From Patescibacteria group bacterium (GTDB lineage: Bacteria; Patescibacteriota; Saccharimonadia; Saccharimonadales; UBA4665), in assembly GCA_030272735.1 (NCBI GenBank), contig JARXKL010000006.1, positions 1 through 60,616 on the forward strand: a stretch of 60,616 nucleotides of DNA, given 5' to 3'. Both the position numbers and the translations under genes were made by a program. The notes below the pieces were generated by a model, which ran no database searches, had not been told where the DNA came from, and saw nothing but the letters and a program-made list of their open reading frames with translations. Positions 34,706 through 45,159 of the stretch are shown one piece after another. How positions within the stretch are numbered: position 1 is the first letter of the stretch; each line of letters starts with the position of its first letter.

Positions 34706-35257
34706 CTATACCTCCATTGGTGTTACGTCAGCGAGCGGAGGATGCTGAACGTCTTTGTCGGAAATGATTGAGTCTGCTTGAGGGATCGGCCATTCAATGG
34801 CTAGGGCAGGGTCAAAAAGATTTACAAAAGTGTATCGAGCTTCGGGCGACCAATGCTCATTTACGAGATAGGTGTAGACGGTGTTTTCTTCGAGTGCCTG
34901 GTAGCCATTGGCGACACCGCGCGGCACGAAGACTGCCTTACCTGGTGTGATCTCGATGGATAAAGTGGTGCCGAAACTATCGCCTTTACGTAAGTCTACC
35001 CAGGCACCAAAAACACTGCCATACGCTACAGAAATAAACTTTTCCCAAGGCTCTGCATGAAGACCACGGGTGACACCCTTCTCGGCGTTATATGACATAT
35101 TGTTCTGCACAATATCAAAGTGAGGTAAGCCTAATGCCTCCATTTTTTCGAGCTGGTAATTCTCTTTGAACCAGCCTCGACTATCGCCGTGAACGACAAG
35201 ATCAATTTCATAAAAACCTGGTATGGCAGTTTCGTGGACGGCAAGCTCGTTAGACAT
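34706..35257 (-). CDS. rmlC: dTDP-4-dehydrorhamnose 3,5-epimerase
   Basis: 183 aa, normal length. The cupin core RGLHAEPWEKFISVAYGSVFGAWVDLR and the RGVANGYQALEE loop match RmlC, with the His base in RGLHAE. I chose ATG 35257 (MSNELAVHETAIPG), with a GGGAG upstream, instead of an 18-residue longer frame that begins in the Nudix gene. It overlaps the Nudix gene end slightly (35250-35257). Confidence 0.92.
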   Translation of the reverse strand: MSNELAVHETAIPGFYEIDLVVHGDSRGWFKENYQLEKMEALGLPHFDIVQNNMSYNAEKGVTRGLHAEPWEKFISVAYGSVFGAWVDLRKGDSFGTTLSIEITPGKAVFVPRGVANGYQALEENTVYTYLVNEHWSPEARYTFVNLFDPALAIEWPIPQADSIISDKDVQHPPLADVTPMEV

Positions 35258-35795
35258 TATGTTTCTCCCTGTACAGTTTAAACAAATACAACGCAGATAG
35301 TACAGACGCATCTGTTACGTGCCCCTTTTGGACGAGTTTTTCAAATTCCTCAACAGGCATAAACTGTTGTTCGCTGAGCATTTCTTCATCGTCACATGAT
35401 TCGGTTACTTTATGAGCATTTTGGGCCCAAAAGATTGTGCCAGGCATGTTGCTCGTGCCGGTAGCAGAATAATAATTGCCAAGCTCGACCCACTTTTCAC
35501 TGGTTAGTCCTGCTTCTTCTAATAGCTCCCGCTTGGCCGCTACTACGGCATCTTCGCCATCTGATCCACCGGCTGGTATATCCCACAGTGCTTTACCAAC
35601 GGGGTAGCGGAAGTTTTTCTGGATAAATAGTTCGCCCTGCTCATTCGTAGCAATGACATTTACCGATGGGTGCTGTAACGATATGACACTAAATGTTGTT
35701 TCCTGGCCTTTGTGGTTTAATGCCTGATCGCGCCGGACTTTAATCCAGTGCGTTTCGTAGATTGTCTCCGAAGAAAGTGTTTGCCAATCTGACAT
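35250..35795 (-). CDS. Nudix hydrolase (ADP-ribose pyrophosphatase-like)
   Basis: 181 aa. The Nudix helix region reads GGSDGEDAVVAAKRELLEEAGL: the RELLEEAG core is intact but the first loop is one residue shorter than the canonical GX5E spacing. The flanking sequence (WIKVRRDQ, NFRYPVGKALWDIPAG) resembles the ADP-ribose/nucleoside-diphosphate-sugar pyrophosphatase group. It is embedded between rmlB and rmlC, an unusual position, so a role in nucleotide-sugar turnover is a fair guess. It abuts rmlB with no gap. Confidence 0.85.
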   Translation of the reverse strand: MSDWQTLSSETIYETHWIKVRRDQALNHKGQETTFSVISLQHPSVNVIATNEQGELFIQKNFRYPVGKALWDIPAGGSDGEDAVVAAKRELLEEAGLTSEKWVELGNYYSATGTSNMPGTIFWAQNAHKVTESCDDEEMLSEQQFMPVEEFEKLVQKGHVTDASVLSALYLFKLYREKHNV

Positions 35796-36836
<1,041 letters not shown>

Positions 36837-36854
36837 TTAAAGAGGTCCATATTT

Positions 36855-37709
36855 ATGAATTTACAGGACAAGCTGGACCAATTAGCCGATCACATAGGTA
36901 GTTTCAAGGACACTCCAAAAATATCTGATGACGAATGGCTGAAATTTGCTGAAAATACGACTGTAGCGCTAATGGCTGGTGGCGAAAGTTCGCGCTTTGC
37001 AGCTGTTTTGCCCGGGGAGAAGATGCAAAAAAACGCCCATGAATTGCCGAATGGCGACACCATGATCGAGATGGCAATCCGTCAGTACCGTGACGCTGGC
37101 ATAAAAAAATTTGTCGCACTGGTCTACCATAGCGCGTTCGCCGTTGAGCAACGTCTTGGTGACGGTTCCTCGCTAGGGGTTTCAATAACCTATTCTCAAG
37201 ATCCTGAACCGCCTGCAGGCAAGGGTGGTGCAATTCGTCATGCTATTGAGCAAGGTTTTATAACTGAGAGCGACAATTTGATTGTCTGCAATCCGGACGA
37301 TGTCATTATTAATTTTCCAGGGTCGTATGTGCGCGATTTTGGCGAAGCTCATATCGACGGAACGCGGCAGGGCATGCTAGCTACCGCAGTTTTAGCCAAG
37401 GGGCAACCCTATGCAGCAACTGGCATGATGGTGCAAGACAATAAAGTTATAGACACGACTATGTATCCGCTTATTCCTGTACCAGCGCATGTTGGCATAA
37501 CTTTTTTTGCGCCAGAGATCCTGCCGCGATTCCGTGAATTGTTTGACCTGACTAAAAAGAATGACTTCGAAAATATTTTATTCCCACTTCTTGCTCAAGA
37601 AGGTAAACTTTGGTCCGTGCCACTTACAGAAGGCACGTGGATAGCCGTGAACGACCTAAAATCGTATAATCAATTGATACAGTTATTGCCAAACAAGGAG
37701 ACCACATGA
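36855..37709 (+). CDS. nucleotidyltransferase (NDP-sugar pyrophosphorylase-like)
   Basis: 284 aa. The signature TTVALMAGGESSRF and the Asp-containing LIVCNPDDVIINF belong to the NTP-transferase fold that activates sugar-1-phosphates. I chose the ATG at 36855, with AGAGG at 36841-36845, rather than an ATG at 36798 that lies in the promoter area. It overlaps the HAD gene by 4 nt (ATGA), and the two are likely a pathway pair: if the HAD enzyme makes mannose-1-phosphate, this protein could form GDP-mannose. Substrate not proven. Confidence 0.75.
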   Translation: MNLQDKLDQLADHIGSFKDTPKISDDEWLKFAENTTVALMAGGESSRFAAVLPGEKMQKNAHELPNGDTMIEMAIRQYRDAGIKKFVALVYHSAFAVEQRLGDGSSLGVSITYSQDPEPPAGKGGAIRHAIEQGFITESDNLIVCNPDDVIINFPGSYVRDFGEAHIDGTRQGMLATAVLAKGQPYAATGMMVQDNKVIDTTMYPLIPVPAHVGITFFAPEILPRFRELFDLTKKNDFENILFPLLAQEGKLWSVPLTEGTWIAVNDLKSYNQLIQLLPNKETT

Positions 37710-38479
37710 AAAAGCTAATAGCATTTGATCTAGACGGAACATTGGCGCCTAGTAAATCGACGCTACCCGGCCGGATGGCTGAGCTTATGAATCAGCTTTT
37801 AAAATCTCATCAGGTCTGTATCATCTCTGGCGGAAAATACGAACTTTTTCAAAGGCAAGTGCTGAGCCAATTAAGTAAGAACGCGAGTTTACTCACTAAC
37901 CTCCATCTGATGCCCACGAGCGGGACTCGCTACTACTCATACGATGCCAATGCTTCTGACTGGAAATTAAATTATGCAGAAGATTTCACCGCGGAAGATA
38001 AGCAACAAATTATTACTGCCTTGCAAGAAGGTCTCGACGAATCAGGCTATGCAGTGGACAAAACGTATGGTGAGACTATTGAGGACCGAGACAGTCAAAT
38101 TACGCTATCTATTCTTGGCCAGGAGATTGTTGCGGAGCTCGGCGAAGAGGGCGTTCGCATTAAAGAAGCATGGGACCCGGATGGTTCAAGAAAGCTCAAA
38201 ATACGAGCTATTATCGCCCCTAAAATTCCCAATTTTGAAGTACGCGCTGCAGGGGCTACTTCTATAGATGTTACAAAACCCGGAGTAGACAAGGCATATG
38301 GCATGAATAAGTTGATGGCCGCGACTGGCTTAAGCATGGATGAAATTTTATTTATGGGCGACAAGATTATGCCTGGCGGCAACGACTACGCAGTTGAGCA
38401 AATGGGAATTGAGAGTATTCCGGTTCGCAGCTGGGAAGACACTTCTTATGCAATCGAAGCGATCGTTAAAACAGCTTAG
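37706..38479 (+). CDS. HAD-IIB phosphatase/mutase, eukaryotic-type phosphomannomutase-like
   Basis: 257 aa. DLDGT with catalytic D8 and D10, the cap-side motif IEDRDSQITLSILG and the C-terminal GDKIMPGGNDY closely resemble eukaryotic phosphomannomutase (PMM), including the GGNDY box and VDKAYGMNKL. That would convert mannose-6-P to mannose-1-P and feed the coupled nucleotidyltransferase. A sugar phosphatase role remains possible. It ends 18 nt before convergent glmS. Confidence 0.78.
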   Translation: MKKLIAFDLDGTLAPSKSTLPGRMAELMNQLLKSHQVCIISGGKYELFQRQVLSQLSKNASLLTNLHLMPTSGTRYYSYDANASDWKLNYAEDFTAEDKQQIITALQEGLDESGYAVDKTYGETIEDRDSQITLSILGQEIVAELGEEGVRIKEAWDPDGSRKLKIRAIIAPKIPNFEVRAAGATSIDVTKPGVDKAYGMNKLMAATGLSMDEILFMGDKIMPGGNDYAVEQMGIESIPVRSWEDTSYAIEAIVKTA

Positions 38480-38497
38480 ATAGCAAGTTTGGCGAAA

Positions 38498-40324
38498 CTA
38501 TTCGACGGTGACGGATTTAGCGAGGTTACGCGGTCGGTCGACGTTTAAGTCTTTCGCCACGGCGATGTAGTAAGCAAATAGTTGGGTTGCAATTGCTTCG
38601 AGTAGCGGTTGAGTCTGCGCAAGAGTCGCAGGAATGTATATTACATCGTCGCAAAGTTTGGCAATGGCTTTGTTGCCGACAGTTGCAACAGCAACGACAG
38701 GACCTTTTCGTGCTTTTATTTCTTCGATGTTTGAATATGTTTTATCCAAAAGTACAGAGTCTGTGGCTAGGGCAAATGTAGGGAAATGTTCGTCGATCAT
38801 CGCTAACGGGCCGTGCTTCATTTCGCCTGCGGCATAGCCTTCGGCGTGGATGTACGAAACCTCTTTTAGTTTAAGGGCGCCTTCAAGTGCGCTCGGGAAA
38901 CTATAGCCTCGCCCTATAAATAAAAAGTCTCTGTGATGCGCATATTTTTCGGCTATTTTCTTAATTGAGGGCGCAGTATCGAGTACCTGTTGGGCTTTAG
39001 CTGGTAAATCCTCGAGCTCCTGCAGTAACGGTTTAAAGAGCTTATTAGACGGCGAGCCAAGGCTCAGGGCAATTTGTGCTAAAACCGTCACCTGGGCAAT
39101 AAAGGCTTTGGTGCTGGCCACTGCCTGCTCGGGCCCGGCGTGGCAATACACGCCAGCGTCAGTCATGCGGGCAATTGTGCTGCCGGTGGCATTCACAATA
39201 CCTATGCGCAACACGCCATAGTCTTCGACTTTTTTGAGTGCTGCAATGGTGTCCGCCGTCTCTCCAGACTGACTGATGGCCAAAAGGGCTGTACTGCGCG
39301 AAAACGGCTCGTTGCGGTATTTGAACTCGCTCGCTAGTTGCACCTCAACGGCGATCCCGGCAATTTCTTCGAGCAAATATTCGCCGACAAGACCAGCATA
39401 ATACGATGTGCCGCAAGCCACGATTACGATCCGGTCGATGTATTTGAGCTGTGCAATAACACTCTCGAGGCCGCCTAGTTTTACAATATTTTCGGCAGCT
39501 TTTACTCTACCCAACGAAGCAGATCTGATTGTTGCCGGTGCTTCAAATATTTCTTTGAGCATAAAATGCGGAAAATCCCCGAGGCTCGCTTGCTGGCTAT
39601 CATAGTCCAATAATTCGGCAACGGGCTTAGAGGACTTTTCTTGCTTAAGATTATGCACCACGCAGCCGTCTGCAGTGATTGTAGCGACGTCAAAATCATT
39701 CAAAAAAATCACTTCTTTGGTGTAGTCCATAACGGCGCTCGGGTCTGACGCTAAGAAATATTCACCTTTGCCGACACCGACAACTAGAGGGCTCGACAAA
39801 CGTGCCACGAGAATTTTGTTTGGCTCGTGAGTACTAACTACGGCAATGCCATATGCGCCCTGTAAGTCTTGCAACGCCTGCCTAAAAGCCAGGGTGAGGT
39901 CATTGCTAGCGCGGTAATAATAATCTATTAAATGAGGGATAACTTCAGTATCAGTTTGCGATACAAACGTATATCCCTCGGCTTGCAGCTTGGTTTTTAT
40001 TGCTTGGAAGTTTTCGATGATGCCGTTGTGAACCACCATGATTGTTTGGTCTGTATTGCTATGCGGATGGGCGTTTGCGGTTGTCGGAGAACCGTGCGTT
40101 GCCCAACGCGTGTGTCCTATAGCAACGTGTGAAGTATGAGTGTTTTTGGCGACAGAATCTTTAAGCCCCGATACGCGACCTGCCTGTTTTGTTATGAACG
40201 CGCTACTATCTGAAATTTCGGCAATGCCAGCAGAATCATAGCCGCGGTATTCCAACGATTCTAGGCCCGCTACTACGATTGGCGCAGCTTGCTGTTTGCC
40301 GATGTATCCAACGATCCCACACAT
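38498..40324 (-). CDS. glmS: glutamine-fructose-6-phosphate aminotransferase (isomerizing)
   Basis: 608 aa, normal length. N-terminal glutaminase starting MCGIVGYIG with catalytic Cys2, then two SIS isomerase domains (IDRIVIVACGTSYYAG, AISQSGETADT). It makes glucosamine-6-phosphate for peptidoglycan and surface sugars. A strong Shine-Dalgarno AAGGAGG precedes the ATG. No glmS ribozyme is visible in the 12-nt upstream spacer to the next gene. Confidence 0.96.
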   Translation of the reverse strand: MCGIVGYIGKQQAAPIVVAGLESLEYRGYDSAGIAEISDSSAFITKQAGRVSGLKDSVAKNTHTSHVAIGHTRWATHGSPTTANAHPHSNTDQTIMVVHNGIIENFQAIKTKLQAEGYTFVSQTDTEVIPHLIDYYYRASNDLTLAFRQALQDLQGAYGIAVVSTHEPNKILVARLSSPLVVGVGKGEYFLASDPSAVMDYTKEVIFLNDFDVATITADGCVVHNLKQEKSSKPVAELLDYDSQQASLGDFPHFMLKEIFEAPATIRSASLGRVKAAENIVKLGGLESVIAQLKYIDRIVIVACGTSYYAGLVGEYLLEEIAGIAVEVQLASEFKYRNEPFSRSTALLAISQSGETADTIAALKKVEDYGVLRIGIVNATGSTIARMTDAGVYCHAGPEQAVASTKAFIAQVTVLAQIALSLGSPSNKLFKPLLQELEDLPAKAQQVLDTAPSIKKIAEKYAHHRDFLFIGRGYSFPSALEGALKLKEVSYIHAEGYAAGEMKHGPLAMIDEHFPTFALATDSVLLDKTYSNIEEIKARKGPVVAVATVGNKAIAKLCDDVIYIPATLAQTQPLLEAIATQLFAYYIAVAKDLNVDRPRNLAKSVTVE

Positions 40325-40336
40325 GGCGTGTCCTCC

Positions 40337-41449
40337 TTATGTTTCGAGAAATTCTTTGATAGTCTCGCGCATATTCTTACGGAATGATGCTACAGAGTAA
40401 GTCTGAGCGTGCTCGGCAATGGCTTCGTAGTTGAAGTTTTTAGTCATTGCTGTTTCGAGGGCGGCCGTTAGGCTCGGCACCGTTTGTTTGGTAAAGAATA
40501 GGCCGGTTTTGCCCTCGTTTATATAATCGAGGGAGCCACCGCGGTTGTAGGCGATTACTGGTGTGCCAGAGGCGAGCGCTTCGACCGCGACAATGCCGAA
40601 ATCGTCCATATTGGGCATTATTAAGCCTAGGGCGGATTGGAAATGTCCGGCAATTTCGGCATCATTTACGTTGGACAAGAAGGTTACGTTACGGCCGGCT
40701 AGTTTTTCGAGCCGCTTATGGTCTGGCCCGTCACCAATAACGACTAGCGGCACCTTGAGGTCTGTACAAGCCTGCACAGCCAGGTCGAAGCGCTTATACG
40801 GTGTTTGGCGGCCAGCAACCACGAAGCCGTGACGTAATGGTGCTACAGGAGGAAGCTTAAAGCGATCAATTTCGACTGGCGGGAATACCACGGTGGAATC
40901 ACGCCGGTAAAACTTTTTGATCATAGCTTGTGTGTGCGACGAGTTGGCGATCATATAATCGGGCTGCGTCGCGGCGTGTTTATCCCAGCGCTTCAAGGGA
41001 CCAATCAACGTCCTAAGGCCAAGGCGTGCTAGCCAATTAAGGCCTGTAGGGAAACCAGGTTTAGCTAGATATTCATCATGACGGATCCAGTAATAATGAG
41101 TGGGTGAATGGCAGTAGCAAATATGTGTTGTGTTTGGCCCAGTACGGACCCCCTTAGCTTCGGCTCCACTCGCTGAGATTACCAGGTCGTATTCACTTAA
41201 GTCGAGCCGGCTAAAGGCGTAGGCCCGCAGCAGGGGTAGAAACTTTTTAAGCCTATTTGGGAGGCGCTGTAGCCATAACGTTCGGACATCGGCATCGGCA
41301 AACCAGGGTATTTTTTTGGGATCGTACTGAGACGTATAAATTGGGGCATCGGGGTACAACCGATGCAGCTCTAAAACAACTCGCTCGGCGCCACCTAAGC
41401 CGGTAAGCCAATCACAAACAATGGCTACCCTGAGCTTTTTTGCACTCAT
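40337..41449 (-). CDS. family 4 glycosyltransferase (WbaZ/MtfB-like)
   Basis: 370 aa. Start KLRVAIVCDWLTGLGGAERVV, then CYCHSPTHYYW and the C-terminal GIVAVEALASGTPVIAYNRGG are typical of WbaZ/MtfB-type mannosyltransferases of O-antigen loci. It overlaps the sugar transferase gene by 4 nt. Donor probably GDP-mannose, in line with the phosphomannomutase-like gene, but inferred. Confidence 0.85.
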   Translation of the reverse strand: MSAKKLRVAIVCDWLTGLGGAERVVLELHRLYPDAPIYTSQYDPKKIPWFADADVRTLWLQRLPNRLKKFLPLLRAYAFSRLDLSEYDLVISASGAEAKGVRTGPNTTHICYCHSPTHYYWIRHDEYLAKPGFPTGLNWLARLGLRTLIGPLKRWDKHAATQPDYMIANSSHTQAMIKKFYRRDSTVVFPPVEIDRFKLPPVAPLRHGFVVAGRQTPYKRFDLAVQACTDLKVPLVVIGDGPDHKRLEKLAGRNVTFLSNVNDAEIAGHFQSALGLIMPNMDDFGIVAVEALASGTPVIAYNRGGSLDYINEGKTGLFFTKQTVPSLTAALETAMTKNFNYEAIAEHAQTYSVASFRKNMRETIKEFLET

Positions 41450-42888
41450 CCGCGCGTGCCTTTATGAAACAGCACCACCCAGATAGTTTTAACCAATATG
41501 ACGATGTCATTTCGGAAGCTCCAATTCTGCACATAATATAAGTCTAGTTTGCGGCGCTCTTCAAAACTTAAATCGTTAACTCCCGATATCTGAGCCAGGC
41601 CGGTTAAGCCAGATTTAACGCTCAATATTAGGTTCTTTTGTGCGTAGCGATCAAGTTCGTACGCCACGAGTGCACGCGGCCCAACAAGGCTTATATCGCC
41701 ACGAACAACATTGATAAGCTGCGGTAATTCGTCCAGGCTCGTGCGGCGAATAAACCGACCAACCGCTGTAACGCGTGGATCTTTCGGCAGGCTGTCACCG
41801 TTGGAGCGGTATTCTTTAATAAGTTCGGGCTTGCCCATTTTTGTAAAAGCCTCTTCGGGGTTTAGGCCGTTGTAGCGGAGGTTATTTGAGCGGAATTTAA
41901 AGATGCGCACTGGCTGGTCGTACCGGCTCAAACGCTCCTGACGGAAGAATATAGGGCCGCCGTCTGTTGCCTTCACGAATAAGGCTACCACCAGCATTAT
42001 TGGCGAAGCTATTAGTAATAAAAATCCACCAAATACCACGTCGCTTACGCGTTTGACCACTTGCCCCCAGCCGATTAAAGCAGTTTGGTGGACGGCAATA
42101 ATTGGCACTGAATGGAATAAATCTACTTCAATATTACCGACAAATAACTCGCTATTGCCAGGTACGAAACGGTAAGCCACATGATGTTCCTGTGAATACG
42201 TTAAAATCTCGTCGTTCTTATCCATTTCCGGGTAGAATTCAGTCTGGATAATAGTGTGAATTTGTTTGCGCTCCAGTTGTTCAACTGCTTCGGCAAAGCT
42301 GCGGTACTGGGTGTAAGGTGCATCTTTTTTGAGCTGGTGCTTAACGCCGCCTACGACTCCAAATAGGCGGTAGCCGGTGACTTTTGTGTTGCCGAGCGCA
42401 TCTATGAGACGTTGCGTGGTCGGTGTGTCGCCGACAATTAATGTGTTGTTAATGCCGTAGCCGTAATTGAACAGTTCACGGCGAATGCCGCGGGCGATGG
42501 TTCTGAATAAAAATACAAATGAAAATGCCAAGCCAAAACCGTAAATAGTCACCAGGCGAGCCGGGAAAATAGGCGTATTAGAAACATAACTGTAGCTAAT
42601 GACAAACAATATCCCAATAAATGACCCGACTAGTAAGCGTCCGAGCTCACTAAAACGGTTATCGTAGACACGCGAACGGTACAGGCTCAAGAGGCCAAAA
42701 ATCAGAATCCAAAAAGGTAATAAACTAACTAGGGCTTTGAGGTAATTATATGAGGTGACGGAAGCGCTGATTGGTTCATGGTTGACGGTCACGCGCAGGA
42801 TGTACGCGGCCACGAAGGCGGCGGTGATCGCCAGGGCATCGCCGATGACGAGCGCAACATTGTAGACCGTAGAAGTGTTATTTTTCAT
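41446..42888 (-). CDS. polyprenyl-phosphate sugar-1-phosphate transferase (WbaP/WcaJ-like)
   Basis: 480 aa. Four to five N-terminal membrane helices (about 8-130), a CoA-binding-like Rossmann region ([17 protein letters not shown]) and a C-terminal bacterial sugar transferase domain with [43 protein letters not shown]. This is the full-length polyisoprenyl-phosphate hexose-1-phosphate transferase layout that starts glycan synthesis on the lipid carrier. It is divergent from the O-antigen ligase-like gene with a 38-nt gap. Confidence 0.92.
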   Translation of the reverse strand: MKNNTSTVYNVALVIGDALAITAAFVAAYILRVTVNHEPISASVTSYNYLKALVSLLPFWILIFGLLSLYRSRVYDNRFSELGRLLVGSFIGILFVISYSYVSNTPIFPARLVTIYGFGLAFSFVFLFRTIARGIRRELFNYGYGINNTLIVGDTPTTQRLIDALGNTKVTGYRLFGVVGGVKHQLKKDAPYTQYRSFAEAVEQLERKQIHTIIQTEFYPEMDKNDEILTYSQEHHVAYRFVPGNSELFVGNIEVDLFHSVPIIAVHQTALIGWGQVVKRVSDVVFGGFLLLIASPIMLVVALFVKATDGGPIFFRQERLSRYDQPVRIFKFRSNNLRYNGLNPEEAFTKMGKPELIKEYRSNGDSLPKDPRVTAVGRFIRRTSLDELPQLINVVRGDISLVGPRALVAYELDRYAQKNLILSVKSGLTGLAQISGVNDLSFEERRKLDLYYVQNWSFRNDIVILVKTIWVVLFHKGTRG

Positions 42889-42926
42889 GTATTTTCTTCT
42901 GAAACGATATACTAATCATACCACCT

Positions 42927-44261
42927 ATGAGAACTTCAGCCCTTAAGTACGCAGTTTTGTCCGCAATCAGCAAAATTGGCATGTTGATGTTGGCCCTTAT
43001 GCCGTTCCACGCCTTCCTTACTGTTTGGATATCAACAGGGGTAGGTCACTACACGGCTGTCCGACTTTGGAAAGAAGTCCTGCTGGTTATTATCGGCATC
43101 GGCGCTATATTTTTGGTGACTTTGGACAATAAGATACGCGACTATACTTTGTCGCGGAGATTAGTTTGGTTTATTCAGGCCTACGCTGTGGTGGTGATTC
43201 TCCGCGGAAGCATTGCCTGGCTGCATGGCGATGTAACCAACAAGGCCTTCGGCTATGGCTTGATAGTCGACTTAAGATATTTGGCGTTCTTCCTTATCAT
43301 GTGGTCGGTGGCGGTGCGTGCTACTCGGTTGCGGACTCATTGGAAGCGCCTCGTTATCTGGCCGGTGATTGTTGTGGTAGCTTTCGGATTATTACAGGCT
43401 TTTGTACTGCCGAACGATTTCCTCAAACACTTTGGCTATGGCTCGGCAACCATTCCGCCGTTTGAAACGATCAATAGCAATAGCGACTATATGAGAATTC
43501 CATCTACTCTGCGCGGCGCTAATCCGCTCGGTGCCTACATGATTCTGCCCATTAGCGTCATGGCTGTGTTGCTGGCTCGTTCATCGACGCGACGAAACTG
43601 GCACTATGTACTGCTCGCTGCATCTTACCTCGTGCTGTTCTTGAGCTTTTCCAGGAGTGCATTTGTGGGAGCGGGACTTGCTACGCTCATAGTGCTCGCT
43701 ACACATATTAATTTCCGTAAAGTTCCAAAACACATGTTGTACGCCAGCGCGGTACTTTTTATAGTCTTTCTCGGTGGACTTGTTAGCCTTCGGCATAATA
43801 GCCGGTTTGAAAATATTGTGTTTCACACCGAAACTAACTCACAAATTAAGACCACCTCAGATGCCGGGCACTTTTCAGCGGTGCGCGATGGGGTTAAAGA
43901 TATTTTGCACGAACCATTTGGCCACGGCGTCGGTACGGCTGGGCCAGCCAGCGTCTACAATGAAAAACCGGCGCGTATTGCCGAAAACTACTACATTCAA
44001 ATTGGCCAAGAAAGCGGTTGGGTCGGCATGGCCTTGTTTATTGTAATAACATTGGCCGTCGGCTACTTACTATGGATTCGTCGTACCGACAGCTTGGCGC
44101 TGAGCCTATTTGCGGCATTTGTAGGCTTGGCATTTGTAAATATGCTGTCACACGCCTGGACCGACGACACGCTGGCGTATGTGTTCTGGGGACTTGCTGG
44201 TATCGCCATGGTGACGGATGTCGGTGGCCAAGATACGCACCCGAGAGCCCCAAAAGAATGA
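42927..44261 (+). CDS. O-antigen ligase/polymerase-like membrane protein
   Basis: 444 aa with about eleven hydrophobic helices and a large external loop (about 300-345: HFSAVRDGVKDILHEPFGHGVGTAG, then ENYYIQIGQESGWVG), the arrangement of WaaL/Wzy_C proteins. The family transfers or polymerises lipid-linked glycans outside the membrane. It ends in a 4-nt ATGA overlap with the GtrA-like gene. Whether it is a ligase or polymerase cannot be decided from sequence. Confidence 0.82.
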   Translation: MRTSALKYAVLSAISKIGMLMLALMPFHAFLTVWISTGVGHYTAVRLWKEVLLVIIGIGAIFLVTLDNKIRDYTLSRRLVWFIQAYAVVVILRGSIAWLHGDVTNKAFGYGLIVDLRYLAFFLIMWSVAVRATRLRTHWKRLVIWPVIVVVAFGLLQAFVLPNDFLKHFGYGSATIPPFETINSNSDYMRIPSTLRGANPLGAYMILPISVMAVLLARSSTRRNWHYVLLAASYLVLFLSFSRSAFVGAGLATLIVLATHINFRKVPKHMLYASAVLFIVFLGGLVSLRHNSRFENIVFHTETNSQIKTTSDAGHFSAVRDGVKDILHEPFGHGVGTAGPASVYNEKPARIAENYYIQIGQESGWVGMALFIVITLAVGYLLWIRRTDSLALSLFAAFVGLAFVNMLSHAWTDDTLAYVFWGLAGIAMVTDVGGQDTHPRAPKE

Positions 44262-44671
44262 ATCAGAATGTAAAGCAGTTTGCCAAATATATGGTTGGCG
44301 GCGGCGTCTACTTTTGGACAGGCTATGCGGTGTTTGCCATCTGTTATTCCGGCTTCCACTTAAAATGGTTACCGTCTAAAATTGCTGCTGATGCAGTCGG
44401 CTGGACGCTCAATTATTTGGTGCAACGCTACTGGGCGTTCGCTAGCGCTGCCAGTGGGCATAAAAAGCTCAGCGAAATGCAACATGTCGGGCGTTACATA
44501 TTTATTGAGAGCATCGGTTTCGTACTCGACTATATGATAATCGGGGGATTAAACCATATTGGTATCACACCGTATATTGGCTTCTTTTTCTCTGCGGCGT
44601 TCTTTACGGTATGGAGCTATTTCTGGTACAAATATTGGGTCTTTCCCGAACAACACAAAACTGTGGCATAA
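44258..44671 (+). CDS. GtrA-like membrane protein
   Basis: 137 aa with four hydrophobic helices. The motif FAKYMVGGGVYFWTGYAVF and the LNYLVQRYWAF segment match GtrA family proteins, small membrane proteins implicated in flipping lipid-linked sugars. I chose the ATG at 44258, overlapping the upstream stop (ATGA); longer in-frame extensions lie inside the upstream gene. Likely part of the glycan assembly group. Confidence 0.85.
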   Translation: MNQNVKQFAKYMVGGGVYFWTGYAVFAICYSGFHLKWLPSKIAADAVGWTLNYLVQRYWAFASAASGHKKLSEMQHVGRYIFIESIGFVLDYMIIGGLNHIGITPYIGFFFSAAFFTVWSYFWYKYWVFPEQHKTVA

Positions 44672-44678
44672 TACCAGT

Positions 44679-45146
44679 ATGGATAAGCAAGATGGCGGTT
44701 CCATCCGTCCAACTAAAAAACAAAAAGAACTCCTAGCGTATATTGAGCAATTTATAGGCGAGCACGGCTATAGCCCGAGCTACCGTGAAATTATGCGCGG
44801 CCTTAACTATACTTCTGTGGCTACCGTAGCACTGCATGTCGGCAACCTCATTAAGCGTGGTCATTTACGCAAACGTGATAATTCTGCCCGTTCACTCGAA
44901 GTTATCGAATCAACTGAGCAGGCAAAAATCACCACCAACGAAGTAAAACCAAGTGAAGAAAAGTGGCTCGTCGAAAAAGTCGATCACGCCTTTGCGCAAC
45001 TTGAAACTCTTGGCGGCGAACTCAAGGAAACCAGCATTGACCATTTGTATGTCTTGCTGGGTGCGCTCAAAGTTCTCGGACTTGAAGGAGCGGCGCAAAG
45101 CTTTATGCCACGCCTGACTGAACTCAAGCAGCGCCAAGAAGCCTAA
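44679..45146 (+). CDS. LexA-type winged-helix DNA-binding protein without peptidase domain
   Basis: 155 aa. Residues about 10-70 match the LexA N-terminal DNA-binding domain (RPTKKQKELLAYIEQFI, GYSPSYREIMRGL, VGNLIKRGHLRKRDNSARSLEV). The second half is acidic and helical and has none of the LexA Ser/Lys peptidase motifs, so RecA-induced self-cleavage is not expected. It could be a repressor with another switch. CATAAT (44667-44672) ends 6 nt before the ATG, so it is probably leaderless. Its function in the SOS response is doubtful. Confidence 0.8.
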   Translation: MDKQDGGSIRPTKKQKELLAYIEQFIGEHGYSPSYREIMRGLNYTSVATVALHVGNLIKRGHLRKRDNSARSLEVIESTEQAKITTNEVKPSEEKWLVEKVDHAFAQLETLGGELKETSIDHLYVLLGALKVLGLEGAAQSFMPRLTELKQRQEA

Positions 45147-45159
45147 TGCAGGCAGTCCA

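Noticed and set aside
40325-40336. glmS ribozyme upstream of glmS
   Set aside because: glmS on the minus strand has no space for the approximately 150-nt ribozyme as its upstream neighbour ends 12 nt away.
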